Position numbers and translations under genes: made by a program
NCBI GenBank assembly: GCA_002492415.1
Contig: DKYK01000047.1
Coordinates: 41,314-47,148, forward strand
DNA: 5,835 bases
Source of the DNA: Christensenella sp. UBA7102
Lineage (GTDB): Bacteria; Bacillota; Clostridia; Christensenellales; UBA1750
Reading direction: 5' to 3'
Notes under the pieces: model-generated
What the model was told of the DNA's origin: nothing
Seen by the model: only the letters and a program-made list of their open reading frames with translations
Database searches by the model: none
Shown: one piece after another, positions 1-5,794 of the stretch
Layout of the letters: each line of letters starts with the position of its first letter
Numbering within the stretch: the first letter of the stretch is position 1

Positions 1-67
1 CTTGACGGCCAAAGGATTTCTGTTGGATGGCAGTCAAGGCGGCGAACAGGGAACCCTGCCCGCCGCC
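1..67. repeat. Two adjacent inverted repeats (stem-loops) inside the IS end
   Basis: Bases 1-10 (CTTGACGGCC) pair with 29-38 (GGCAGTCAAG) over ten positions with one mismatch. Immediately after, GGCGGC at 38-43 pairs with GCCGCC at 62-67, enclosing CAGG at 47-50 paired with CCTG at 55-58 around a GAAC loop. There is no T-run after the stems, so neither is a convincing terminator. They may be subterminal structure of the insertion sequence or part of an unrelated element whose start lies outside the window. Confidence 0.4.
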
Positions 68-135
68 TCCACCCACTTGGGTTCTTACACCGGCTTTCTG
101 AGTTTACACAGAATTAGGGATAAACCCTCAATTTT
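1..135. mobile_element. Right-hand end of an insertion sequence, truncated by the window edge
   Basis: Read on the minus strand, 101-123 gives ATCCC-N6-TGTGTAAAC, followed inward after 12 bases by GTGTAAGA. This has the look of the terminal inverted repeats of IS256-type and related clostridial elements, and nearly the same arrangement recurs at 2422-2458 in front of a transposase remnant. The tip would face right, so the body of the element lies left of the window. No transposase codons are recognisable here: frame 1 on the plus strand is open to about 173 but resembles nothing I know. Bases 1-67 also fold into hairpins, listed separately. The exact tip, somewhere about 120-163, cannot be fixed because the inward sequence is not complete. 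The family is uncertain. Confidence 0.4.
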
Positions 136-164
136 GAACCGGTGTCCAGAAAACCGGGTACATA

Positions 165-254
165 TCATTTCATAGAAAGCTCTTTTGCATTTTCACAGTC
201 CAGCTGTAAATAATTTTTTCCGTCTTTTTGGAAAAGCATGCTGCTTTGTTCCAT
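165..254 (-). pseudogene. 5' remnant of a truncated downstream operon gene
   Basis: An ATG at 254-252 is preceded by a near-ideal ribosome site, AAGGAGGG at 267-260, with a 5-base spacer. The frame reads 29 codons (MEQSSMLFQKDGKNYLQLDC and nine more) to a TGA at 167-165, just before insertion-sequence-like DNA begins. The gene starts 51 bases after the stop of the GH28-like gene on the same strand, so it was probably the next gene of the same operon. The strength of the ribosome site compared with the tiny product is the main reason to read this as the beginning of a longer gene cut off by the insertion, not a real 29-residue peptide. I cannot recognise the family from the remaining residues. 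Confidence 0.55.
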
Positions 255-305
255 AAATACCCTCCTTGCTGCAAGTAATAAAACCATCTCTATATGGTGA
301 TATTC

Positions 306-1691
306 TCAGAATTTCATCTGTCTGCATATTCTGGCACCATTGACATAAATGTCATTTGCCAGTTCTGTAACAAGCCGCATATCCTGCCAGGTTTCACACT
401 TATTCCCCATAAAAGTAATGTTATCAAAATGGACATCATGGACACGTACTTCTTCTGTCGGTGTCTGATACCCCCGGATCATGGAGACCGGGATATCTCC
501 GTTCAACACCTGGATATTATCAAAATAGATATCATTAATCTCTCCTTTGGCAAGCTGTTGCGTATATTTGCAAAGCAGAACCTTAATATCGAACAGTTTC
601 TGTTCTGCCTGCTCTACTCTGATATTTTTATAATGTATATCATGAACATGGCCGCCATCTGCCTGATGGATGGAAATCGCCGCACCACCCATGTTTCCTT
701 CATACTGGCAGTGTATAATATCACAATCCTCAAATACTAGGTCGTGGATTTCGCTCTGGAGGGCATAACCAAGCTCTATGGCATTACCGGGTTCTGCATT
801 CCAGATCACGTTATTGTGAACACGCACTTTTGTTACGTCACGTACCGTTGACGGATCTTTAAACAATCCTTGGGATTTGATGCAGATACTGTCGTCTGTG
901 GAACGGATAAAGCAATTTTTTACCTCTACGTCCTGGCTGCTCGTAATATCAATACCGTCTCCCGTTACAATCCTCGACATAATATTCATATCATCAATCA
1001 CAACATGGTCACACGCCGCAGGAACTACATGCCAGGAAGGACCGTCTACAGCAGTAAAGCCTTTTAAGAGTACATTATTACACCACTTGGCATAGATAAA
1101 GAAACGGTGTGCATTACTGTCCGGCAGATGCCAGCAGGCTCCGTTGATAATTCCGTTTCCTACAATGGAAATATTGTCACAATGGTCTGCGTATACACAA
1201 CCTGATACAACAGCACCTTCCTCTATGTAAACCGTATCATTGGACTTTAAGGTAAGAACTCCTACATTATATACCTTGCCCTTTTCAAAGCAGATGGTGG
1301 TATCTGCCGGCTTCTCAATCCTGTGCGAGCAAAGCACAAACAATGCATCATGAAGACCACCATCTGTCTCTACAGTAAACTTTCTCGGTTCATCAAGATG
1401 GATATGGACTGTTTCTCCTTTTACAGAAGGAACTATGCCAAAGCTGGACGGACGGATTTCAAGTTTTTCATATGGTGTATGGATTGAAATCTCCAGATCA
1501 TACGCTTCGTTATCTACTACTACAACATAGTCAAACGAATCTGTATGGTATACCACACGCTCTGTTCCGTTGCAGGTAACACTGTATTTTGTTGATTTTT
1601 CCAATTCATCTACAGATTTTAAAATAAATCTCGGTTCCTTGATCGGGTCCGGATTAGGATAATAAATCAAATCATTTTCAAAATCCTTCAT
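306..1691 (-). CDS. GH28-like right-handed beta-helix glycosidase, cytoplasmic
   Basis: A complete 461-residue protein. Residues about 30-130 form a beta-sandwich-like N-terminal domain as found before the beta-helix in several GH28/GH49-type enzymes. Residues about 140-455 carry the repeated short beta strands of a parallel beta-helix (for example NISIVGNGIING near 173). The polygalacturonase (GH28) signatures are present in altered form: TGDGID at 243-248 for NTDxxD, and STDDS at 264-268 for GDD, so the three catalytic-type aspartates D245, D266 and D267 are kept. The usual GHG histidine is replaced (PGNAIELGY, N303) and the RIK motif is not found; AISIHQ at 338-343 lies where it is expected. 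Substrate is therefore open: a pectic or other oligosaccharide is a guess. No signal peptide is visible (MKDFENDLIYY), which suggests action on imported oligosaccharides. The start is supported by AGGAG at 1705-1701, nine bases upstream, and by overlap with the stop of the preceding gene. Confidence 0.85.
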   Translation of the reverse strand: MKDFENDLIYYPNPDPIKEPRFILKSVDELEKSTKYSVTCNGTERVVYHTDSFDYVVVVDNEAYDLEISIHTPYEKLEIRPSSFGIVPSVKGETVHIHLDEPRKFTVETDGGLHDALFVLCSHRIEKPADTTICFEKGKVYNVGVLTLKSNDTVYIEEGAVVSGCVYADHCDNISIVGNGIINGACWHLPDSNAHRFFIYAKWCNNVLLKGFTAVDGPSWHVVPAACDHVVIDDMNIMSRIVTGDGIDITSSQDVEVKNCFIRSTDDSICIKSQGLFKDPSTVRDVTKVRVHNNVIWNAEPGNAIELGYALQSEIHDLVFEDCDIIHCQYEGNMGGAAISIHQADGGHVHDIHYKNIRVEQAEQKLFDIKVLLCKYTQQLAKGEINDIYFDNIQVLNGDIPVSMIRGYQTPTEEVRVHDVHFDNITFMGNKCETWQDMRLVTELANDIYVNGARICRQMKF

Positions 1692-1794
1692 ATCTCTTTT
1701 CTCCTCGCTCCATCATATTTTTTCAGGTTAGCCCATTTTGCCTGCATGGTTTCTGTCTGACCGTTATATGCATTATAAACCGGTATATAGGTAG
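1688..1794 (-). pseudogene. 3' remnant of the gene upstream of the GH28-like gene
   Basis: The minus strand keeps an open frame of about 35 codons ending in TGA at 1690-1688. It reads YIPVYNAYNGQTETMQAKWA, then NLKKYDGARRKEI. The residue composition looks like a genuine protein C-terminus (aromatic and amphipathic stretch, lysine/arginine-rich end). The stop overlaps the start of the GH28-like gene as ATGA, the classic sign of translational coupling, so the two genes were cotranscribed. The frame passes into the tip of the IS481-like element at about 1795, where the rest of the gene is lost. The product is not recognised; a carbohydrate-operon protein such as a sugar-binding protein or another glycosidase is only a contextual guess. 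Confidence 0.6.
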
Positions 1795-1800
1795 TGTCAA
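1772..1800 (-). promoter_or_regulatory. Consensus sigma-A promoter spanning the IS tip (hybrid promoter)
   Basis: The minus strand reads TTGACA (1800-1795), 17 bases, then TATAAT (1777-1772), both boxes perfect. Transcription would start near 1765 and run through the last codons of the truncated upstream gene into the GH28-like gene. The -35 box coincides with the probable outermost bases of the IS481-like element (TGTCAAGAG on the plus strand), while the -10 box encodes the Tyr-Asn of PVYNAY in the old gene. The boxes are read directly; promoter activity and the exact element boundary are inferred. Confidence 0.7.
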
Positions 1801-2412
1801 GAGTTATGCGCAAAACTGATTACAGCTCTGTGTAGGAGTACAATACATCTTGGACAGTCGAAGAAAAAAGAATGAGAGATAGAGTCTCATGTGCTAAAGT
1901 TGAGTTACCACACAACAACTTGACGAAAGGAGACCATATCTCTCATGAACAAGAGTATAACACAGGACATGGCATACCGGCAATCTCTCATGAAGTACGC
2001 AGAAAAATACGGCGTCAGCCGCGCCAGTCGGAAATACAACAAGAGCCGGTCGTACATCTACTTCTGGAAGCAGCGCTGGGATGGAAGTGCGGCATCCCTT
2101 GCCTGTCAGTCCAGGCGGCCTCACAGCCATCCAAACCAGCATACGGAAGCAGAACGGAAACTCATCCGGGACATGCGCCGCAGAAATCCAACCCTGGGCA
2201 TGATTGAACTCTGGCATCGTCTGCGGCAGCGCGGCTACACTCGCTGCCCGGAGAGCCTGTTCCGTGTCATGCGAAAAATGGGTCTGTTTCCTGCTGAAAA
2301 GCCGAAAAATACGTACAAACCTAAGCCATATGAGCAAATGACCCATCCGGGTGAGCGCATACAGGTGAATGTGAAGGTCGTTCCGCGCAGCTGTATCACG
2401 AATCCGGATCTT
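1795..2412 (+). mobile_element. Truncated IS481-type insertion sequence, left end and 5' part of its transposase
   Basis: The element probably begins at TGTCAAGAGTTATGCGCAAA (1795-1814), directly where the operon remnant's coding frame stops making sense, followed by a 130-base leader and a transposase gene at 1945. The element is cut at about 2410-2421, where transposase similarity ends and a second insertion-sequence tip begins. The right end is not in the window as far as I can see. The leader holds a small inverted repeat, ATGAGA (1872-1877) with TCTCAT (1885-1890). Confidence 0.6.
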
Positions 2413-2463
2413 CGCCGAGACCATCCCAAGAATTGTGTAAACCACCAAGCTAGTGTAAAATAA
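1945..2463 (+). pseudogene. IS481-type DDE transposase, 3'-truncated
   Basis: The frame encodes 172 residues where full-length relatives have roughly 300-350. Residues about 14-45 form a helix-turn-helix (KYGVSRASRKYNKSRSYIYF), and residues about 65-115 a second DNA-binding segment (EAERKLIRDMRRRNPTLGMI). From about 136 the integrase catalytic core begins, but similarity stops near residue 157 (NPDLR). The remaining codons to the TAA at 2461-2463 come from the adjoining element. The first catalytic aspartate, expected in the RIQVDVK motif, is asparagine here (VNVK, N142), and the second Asp and Glu are lost with the truncation. AAAGGAG at 1926-1932 lies 12 bases before the ATG. The gene cannot make an active transposase. 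Family assignment rests on remembered similarity to a common clostridial transposase. Confidence 0.8.
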
Positions 2464-2488
2464 AGACACAGTATGGAGGTTTGCAAGC
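2422..2488 (+). mobile_element. Left end of a second insertion sequence
   Basis: ATCCCAAGAATTGTGTAAAC at 2423-2442 is followed ten bases later by GTGTAAAA (2453-2460), then a leader with a TATGGAGG ribosome site (2473-2480) ahead of the OrfA-like remnant at 2489. The tip pattern matches that at 101-123 on the opposite strand. It marks where this element landed in, or was joined to, the IS481-type transposase gene. Confidence 0.45.
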
Positions 2489-2638
2489 ATGGCAAGAAGA
2501 TACACAAAGTTAGAAGGCTTGACAGAACTGGTGAGGACCCGCCATGAGCAAGGAGAGACGTATGCAGAGATAACCCCTGACCATATCCCTCGCAAGCCGA
2601 ATTGTCCGGAAAACAGCCTTTCTTTGACACGGATCTGA
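2489..2638 (+). pseudogene. IS3-type OrfA, only the first 28 codons remain
   Basis: The frame starts MARRYTKLEGLTELVRTRHE and continues QGETYAEI, which is how the helix-turn-helix OrfA protein of a common clostridial IS3 (IS150-like) element begins. A GGAGG at 2476-2480 lies eight bases upstream. After codon 28 (2572) the similarity ends and 21 unrelated codons follow to a TGA at 2636-2638, because the sequence runs into OrfB DNA lying in the opposite orientation. In an intact element OrfA is about 100 residues and is followed by OrfB through a programmed frameshift; neither is possible here. The family call is moderately secure, since only the N-terminus is available. Confidence 0.6.
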
Positions 2639-2995
2639 TAAGTCCACCAGTGTTTACCCGTCGGATCCAGGTTGGCCGGCGATCATGACAACCACAGTCT
2701 GAGTGGATAATTGGGTACTCACCTGGCCGTAAGGTGACCAGAGCTTGATCCGGCATACTGTTTACCAGATATGCGTTTGAACTCGTTCCTATTGTTCAGC
2801 TGCACACTAAACCGTCAATATCCAATATAAATACACCTTTCCAGCAGGAAACGCAAATTTTGTCAGATCAGTCAGCCACTTCTGGTTTGGTACAGAAGCG
2901 TGAGAGTCTCTCTGCAACACATTCGGAATCTCAGGACTGATTTCTCCCTTATACGAGCTGTATTTCTTGCAAACAGGCATATGCACTGATCATTT
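2586..2995 (-). pseudogene. IS3-type OrfB transposase fragment, inverted, frameshifted and with internal stops
   Basis: On the minus strand KKYSSYKGEISPEIPNVLQR (from 2968) is followed by PNQKWLTDLTKFAFPAGKVY. After a frame change near 2825-2810 and an in-frame TGA where relatives have Trp, it reads TIGTSSNAYLVNSMPDQALV, then HSDCGCH and KKGCFPDNSACEG. These are IS3 OrfB integrase-core motifs. All three acidic residues are visible: Asp (codon 2869-2867), Asp (2699-2697) and Glu (2591-2589), and exactly 35 residues separate the last two, the D35E spacing of the family. Similarity stops right after ACEG at 2586. Upstream of about 2995 the N-terminal DNA-binding half is not recognisable. The frameshift looks like a deletion of about ten bases near IIDCFDG. 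It is a dead remnant. Confidence 0.85.
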
Positions 2996-3250
2996 TTCAT
3001 TGCGCATGCCCTTGAGCAGAGCAACAAACATATTCCAAATCATCCCCCATATTGGATACCTCTGCTCTTCGAATGTTCGGATTTTGTGGAATCTAAGACA
3101 GCATCCATCTCTGTAACTCATCCCAAAACCAACAAATCACGCCTCCTTGGTCGCGGTTGCCGCGTCCAATTTATGAACAAATGAAGCACCACTATAGGCA
3201 TAGCAAAGGCTAACCTATCCACAATAATATACCTATGCACAAAACAAACA
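2996..3250. other. Stretch without a recognisable gene next to the IS3 remnant
   Basis: The minus strand has a 43-codon frame, ATG at 3121-3119 to TGA at 2992-2990, in the same frame as the start of the OrfB fragment (MSYRDGCCLRFHKIRTFEEQ onward). It could be a degraded OrfB N-terminus, but I cannot match it to one. AAGGAGG lies about 3143-3149 on that strand, too far (about 20 bases) from this ATG to be a convincing ribosome site. The remainder, 3150-3250, is A+T-rich and shows nothing I can name. Confidence 0.3.
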
Positions 3251-3251
3251 A

Positions 3252-3285
3252 CGCCCGATTGAATGGGAAATCATTCAATCGGGCG
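3252..3285 (-). terminator. Strong intrinsic terminator, minus strand
   Basis: A perfect 14-bp stem, CGCCCGATTGAATG (3252-3265) with CATTCAATCGGGCG (3272-3285), encloses a six-base loop. On the minus strand the stem is followed by TTGTTTGTTTTG; on the plus strand there is no T-run. It therefore stops transcription coming from the right. Confidence 0.8.
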
Positions 3286-3312
3286 CTCAAAAATGCAAAT
3301 GTTCGGTCCAAA

Positions 3313-3330
3313 GGTGGCGACGTCACCACC
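3313..3330. repeat. Near-perfect 18-nt palindrome
   Basis: GGTGGCGACGTCACCACC is its own reverse complement except for one mismatched position pair (3318 and 3325), centred on GACGTC. It lies between two hairpin terminators and next to no start codon. It has the symmetry of an operator for a dimeric regulator, but it could also form a small RNA hairpin in a read-through transcript. Confidence 0.4.
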
Positions 3331-3400
3331 AAATAAGGCCCCGCTCCATACGCATTTATCGCACTGTCAGTTTTTCCCTTGGTCTCGGTATTCCAAAGCA

Positions 3401-3433
3401 AAAGGCACGAGCATTTTCACTCGTGCCTTTTTT
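3401..3433 (+). terminator. Intrinsic terminator, probably bidirectional
   Basis: An 11-bp perfect stem, AAAGGCACGAG (3401-3411) with CTCGTGCCTTT (3420-3430), has an eight-base loop and a run of six T at 3428-3433 on the plus strand. Read on the minus strand the stem is followed by TGCTTT after its own T residues, so weaker termination in that direction is plausible. No plus-strand gene ends just before it. Confidence 0.75.
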
Positions 3434-3874
3434 GGTGGAGCATAACTTCGTCCGCTCCCCGCTAAATACCAGAGAAAGCGCGGATTCCCCTTAGCAAACA
3501 TTAGGCAATACGCGACAGGGATTCGATAAGGAAGCCCCGCTAAATACGCCAGAAAGAACATGTCTCCTAATCCGTCCACCATGGCTGAAGCACATAAACT
3601 ACCCCACAGAAAAGGGGCCATCCGAAAACGTATTCCTGCCTGGTTATCCCGACGCTGCCCATACTCACGCACCATGGCATCAACAGAGACTACCCATTGT
3701 TTTCCGAACTTGCATCCATATAGATGGAGATTCACTCTCGCACCAATCCAAGTGCTTTTGTCAGGAGATCCCCCCGAGCACATTGCTTCGTATCTCCAGT
3801 CCGCATTAAGAACACTGTACCCAATTCATCTTTGCCTGATCGGGTATCAGTTTACTGCTAATCACAAGAATACA
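3434..3874. other. Gene-poor stretch with an unrecognised minus-strand open frame
   Basis: No known family is recognisable on either strand. The longest plausible frame is on the minus strand, ATG at 3783 to a stop at 3367 (138 codons). It reads through the hairpin at 3401-3430, so its last ~20 codons (KKARVKMLVPFALEYRDQGK) are terminator sequence, which speaks against a real gene ending there. No clear ribosome site precedes its ATG. A plus-strand frame at 3560-3943 overlaps it and also runs into a terminator hairpin. The stretch could be a decayed gene or a non-coding repeat. Confidence 0.3.
3457..3547. repeat. Pair of 13-bp direct repeats, 78 bases apart
   Basis: CCCCGCTAAATAC occurs at 3457-3469 and again at 3535-3547; both copies are followed within a few bases by CAGA and AAAG. 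A partial third copy, CCCCTTAGCAAAC, lies between them at 3487-3499. The role is unknown; the copies could be the trace of a local duplication. Confidence 0.4.
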
Positions 3875-3919
3875 AACGCAGGCAGCAGACGTCCATCAAC
3901 AGAGTCTGCTGCCTGCGTT
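3875..3919 (-). terminator. Intrinsic terminator of the SH3b-protein gene
   Basis: A perfect 16-bp stem, AACGCAGGCAGCAGAC (3875-3890) with GTCTGCTGCCTGCGTT (3904-3919), encloses a 13-base loop and begins 27 bases beyond the stop codon at 3947. On the minus strand the stem is followed by TGTATTCTT, a moderately T-rich tail. Confidence 0.8.
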
Positions 3920-3946
3920 CATGTTCATCGACCTTGCTCTTAGCGA

Positions 3947-5641
3947 TTATCCGATGTATTTCGCACAGACCCAAGCTTCCCCGTCGTTCCATGCGATTCT
4001 GTACCATGTATGCGCGTCATCGCATCCAAGTATGCGGACGGATTCGCCGCGGCGAAGCTGGCCGAGGCAGGCGGTTTGAGCGGATACGCCTGCGCGGACG
4101 TTGAGCTTGCGGCAGGTGACGATGGCCGTGCCTGTACAGCAGGGCGCATCAGCTGCGGTGTTCACGTGCTCAACGTATTGGCCGCTGATGTAGGCGGTCG
4201 TTCCATCATCGAGCGTGAAAACCACCCAGCCGTTGTCCAGCAGCGTTCCGGTGAGGGTATCGCCGCGGCTAAGCTGGCCAAGTTTGCTGTGCGAGGTGCC
4301 TGCACCGCTGCGGATGTTGAGCTTTCGGCAGGTCACACGATACAGGCCTGTGCTCTGCGCAGGGGTTTCGGGAGTCGCCTCGTCTTCATCATAATCGGGA
4401 TAGTAGGTCGTTCCGCCGGAGGGCGTATCGTCCGGCTCCTGAGGTTCGGCGCTCTGCTCCCACGAGACCATGAAAGGACTGAAGTGGCTGAGCCGCAGGT
4501 AGATGCCGTTATCCCGGCACTCGTATGCTTCGATGTTCAGACTCTGGTGGCTTTCGTCCCGGTAGTGCTCGACCACGAACTCACAATTCTTATCCGCACC
4601 TGCCGGATAGGGCATGCAGACCGTGACCGGCCCATTCGGCTGTACCTGATTGCCCCTTCCGTCCTCAAGCCACATGTGGAGGTAGTAGGCTCCTTCGCCC
4701 TGCTGTGCGCCTTCAGGTCTCTGGCGGTAATGACGCACCGCAAGGGTGTACCCGCCATCGACATGATAGCAGCCGCTCTGATCCTCTTCATCCATGCGCT
4801 GGACAACATGATAGACGTATTCGCGCGCAACCGGTTCACCTTCCGCATTCAGCCACTCTACGAACATGACCTTGTTGTCTTCGATGTTGTTATTGTAGGT
4901 CTGATGCAGGTAGATCTCATTGACAAAGTTCTTGCCGCCCCGATCGACCGGTACCTCCCTGATGACGAACGTCGCAATGTCGCTGAACGCGACCTTGCGA
5001 TCCTGCCCCAGCGGCTGCGGTTCAAATGCATCCAGTTCTTCACGCACATACTTAAAACACAGATCATCCGGCGCTACATACTGCTTAACATACGGCGAGA
5101 TGATGCTGGCCAGACGGTACTGTGTGATGTTTTCGTCTGCAGGGGCTTCGATGGTCAGCTCGAGCGCCGAATTCATCGGCTGTGCTGCGGCATATTCGTT
5201 GTAGGCCACACCGTCCTCATCCGAGCGGATGGCGATGTCGTGATTGCTGTCGCTGCTGCCGATTCTCTCCTTTGCAGCCGGTTCCCACGCCCCCTCCTCC
5301 ATCTGATCCATCCACGGCCCGTCCGAGAGCATCTGCACCGTGACCGTCAGGCGCTGGAGGCTGATCTGCTCACCCGCTACATTAAGCCAGCGGATGGTAT
5401 AGTTATCCAGCCAGTAGCCATTGATGATGTCCTGCCCGTCCTCACCCTCGCGGACGAGCATGAAGTCCACATCGATATAGCCGCTCTCCGGGATTGCACT
5501 CGCAGAGGATGTGCTGTCGTCGTTGGCTGCAGTAAGCTCGTAACCTGCCGCGCCGTCAGGTGCCTTGACCTGAGTAGTCAGCCTATCATAAGGCGCAGAC
5601 AGGTGCTTACATGAATTGTGGTGCGCTTTTGAACCGTACAA
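3947..5641 (-). CDS. Protein with two C-terminal SH3b domains, probably 5'-truncated surface protein
   Basis: The open frame is 564 residues from a TTG at 5641-5639. Residues about 30-395 are unrecognised, rich in Asp, Glu and aromatic residues, with beta-rich segments. The segment ends with YLRLSHFSPFMVSWE (381-395), a 'HFSPF' motif seen at the end of domains in clostridial extracellular proteins. An acidic, Pro/Thr-rich linker (about 396-432) leads to two bacterial SH3 domains at about 433-492 and 505-564, each beginning VTCRKLN(I/V)R-GAG/AGV, which in this family bind cell-wall peptides. Such proteins are normally exported, but no signal peptide or membrane segment is visible. The TTG has no ribosome site, and an in-frame TAG lies five codons upstream. 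The next in-frame ATG is residue 61, also without a ribosome site. I infer that the original 5' end is missing or replaced. The gene is G+C-richer than the glycosidase operon. Confidence 0.7.
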   Translation of the reverse strand: MYGSKAHHNSCKHLSAPYDRLTTQVKAPDGAAGYELTAANDDSTSSASAIPESGYIDVDFMLVREGEDGQDIINGYWLDNYTIRWLNVAGEQISLQRLTVTVQMLSDGPWMDQMEEGAWEPAAKERIGSSDSNHDIAIRSDEDGVAYNEYAAAQPMNSALELTIEAPADENITQYRLASIISPYVKQYVAPDDLCFKYVREELDAFEPQPLGQDRKVAFSDIATFVIREVPVDRGGKNFVNEIYLHQTYNNNIEDNKVMFVEWLNAEGEPVAREYVYHVVQRMDEEDQSGCYHVDGGYTLAVRHYRQRPEGAQQGEGAYYLHMWLEDGRGNQVQPNGPVTVCMPYPAGADKNCEFVVEHYRDESHQSLNIEAYECRDNGIYLRLSHFSPFMVSWEQSAEPQEPDDTPSGGTTYYPDYDEDEATPETPAQSTGLYRVTCRKLNIRSGAGTSHSKLGQLSRGDTLTGTLLDNGWVVFTLDDGTTAYISGQYVEHVNTAADAPCCTGTAIVTCRKLNVRAGVSAQTACLGQLRRGESVRILGCDDAHTWYRIAWNDGEAWVCAKYIG

Positions 5642-5671
5642 AGTACATCCATGCTACACAAATCCATTATA

Positions 5672-5700
5672 ATTATAGCCCTGTGAACAGGATTCGTCAA
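5672..5700 (-). promoter_or_regulatory. Near-consensus sigma-A promoter upstream of the SH3b gene
   Basis: The minus strand reads TTGACG (5700-5695), 17 bases, then TATAAT (5677-5672). A second TATAAT follows directly at 5671-5666. Transcription would start near 5665, only about 25 bases before the TTG start of the SH3b frame, leaving little room for a leader. An ATG at 5667-5665 opens a 29-codon frame out of phase with the SH3b frame; it has no ribosome site and is probably not used, unless leaderless. Confidence 0.7.
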
Positions 5701-5794
5701 TGTTCCAAAGTGTTATAAATCAAGGCTGCGCGTTGTATTGGGTTGCTCTCAGTCTTTGGCTTATTCCCCAAGGTTGCACATCCGTTGCATGAAA

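Noticed and set aside
294..740. 148-codon plus-strand open frame opposite the glycosidase gene
   Set aside because: It lies fully antisense to the well-supported GH28-like gene and has no family resemblance or ribosome site.
1894..2756. Long minus-strand frames across the IS481-type transposase
   Set aside because: Most of their length is antisense to the recognisable plus-strand transposase. Only the part from 2586 upward has real (IS3 OrfB) similarity, and it is listed as such.
3210..3401. 63-codon minus-strand frame
   Set aside because: It runs through the 14-bp terminator hairpin and the palindrome, has no ribosome site and resembles no family.
3457..3547. Possible CRISPR-like repeats
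   Set aside because: Only two exact 13-bp copies and one poor copy exist, with no regular spacing and no cas genes.
3470..3560. tRNA-like stretch containing GGGATTCGAT
   Set aside because: No acceptor stem or anticodon arm can be formed around it.
4010..5614. 534-codon plus-strand open frame opposite the SH3b gene
   Set aside because: It is the antisense shadow of a G+C-rich gene; the minus strand shows two clear SH3b domains, a terminator and a promoter, whereas this frame shows no domains.
5570..5667. 29-codon minus-strand frame starting at the promoter's -10 region
   Set aside because: It has no ribosome site, starts at the presumed transcription start and shows no similarity. It is kept only as a remark under the promoter.
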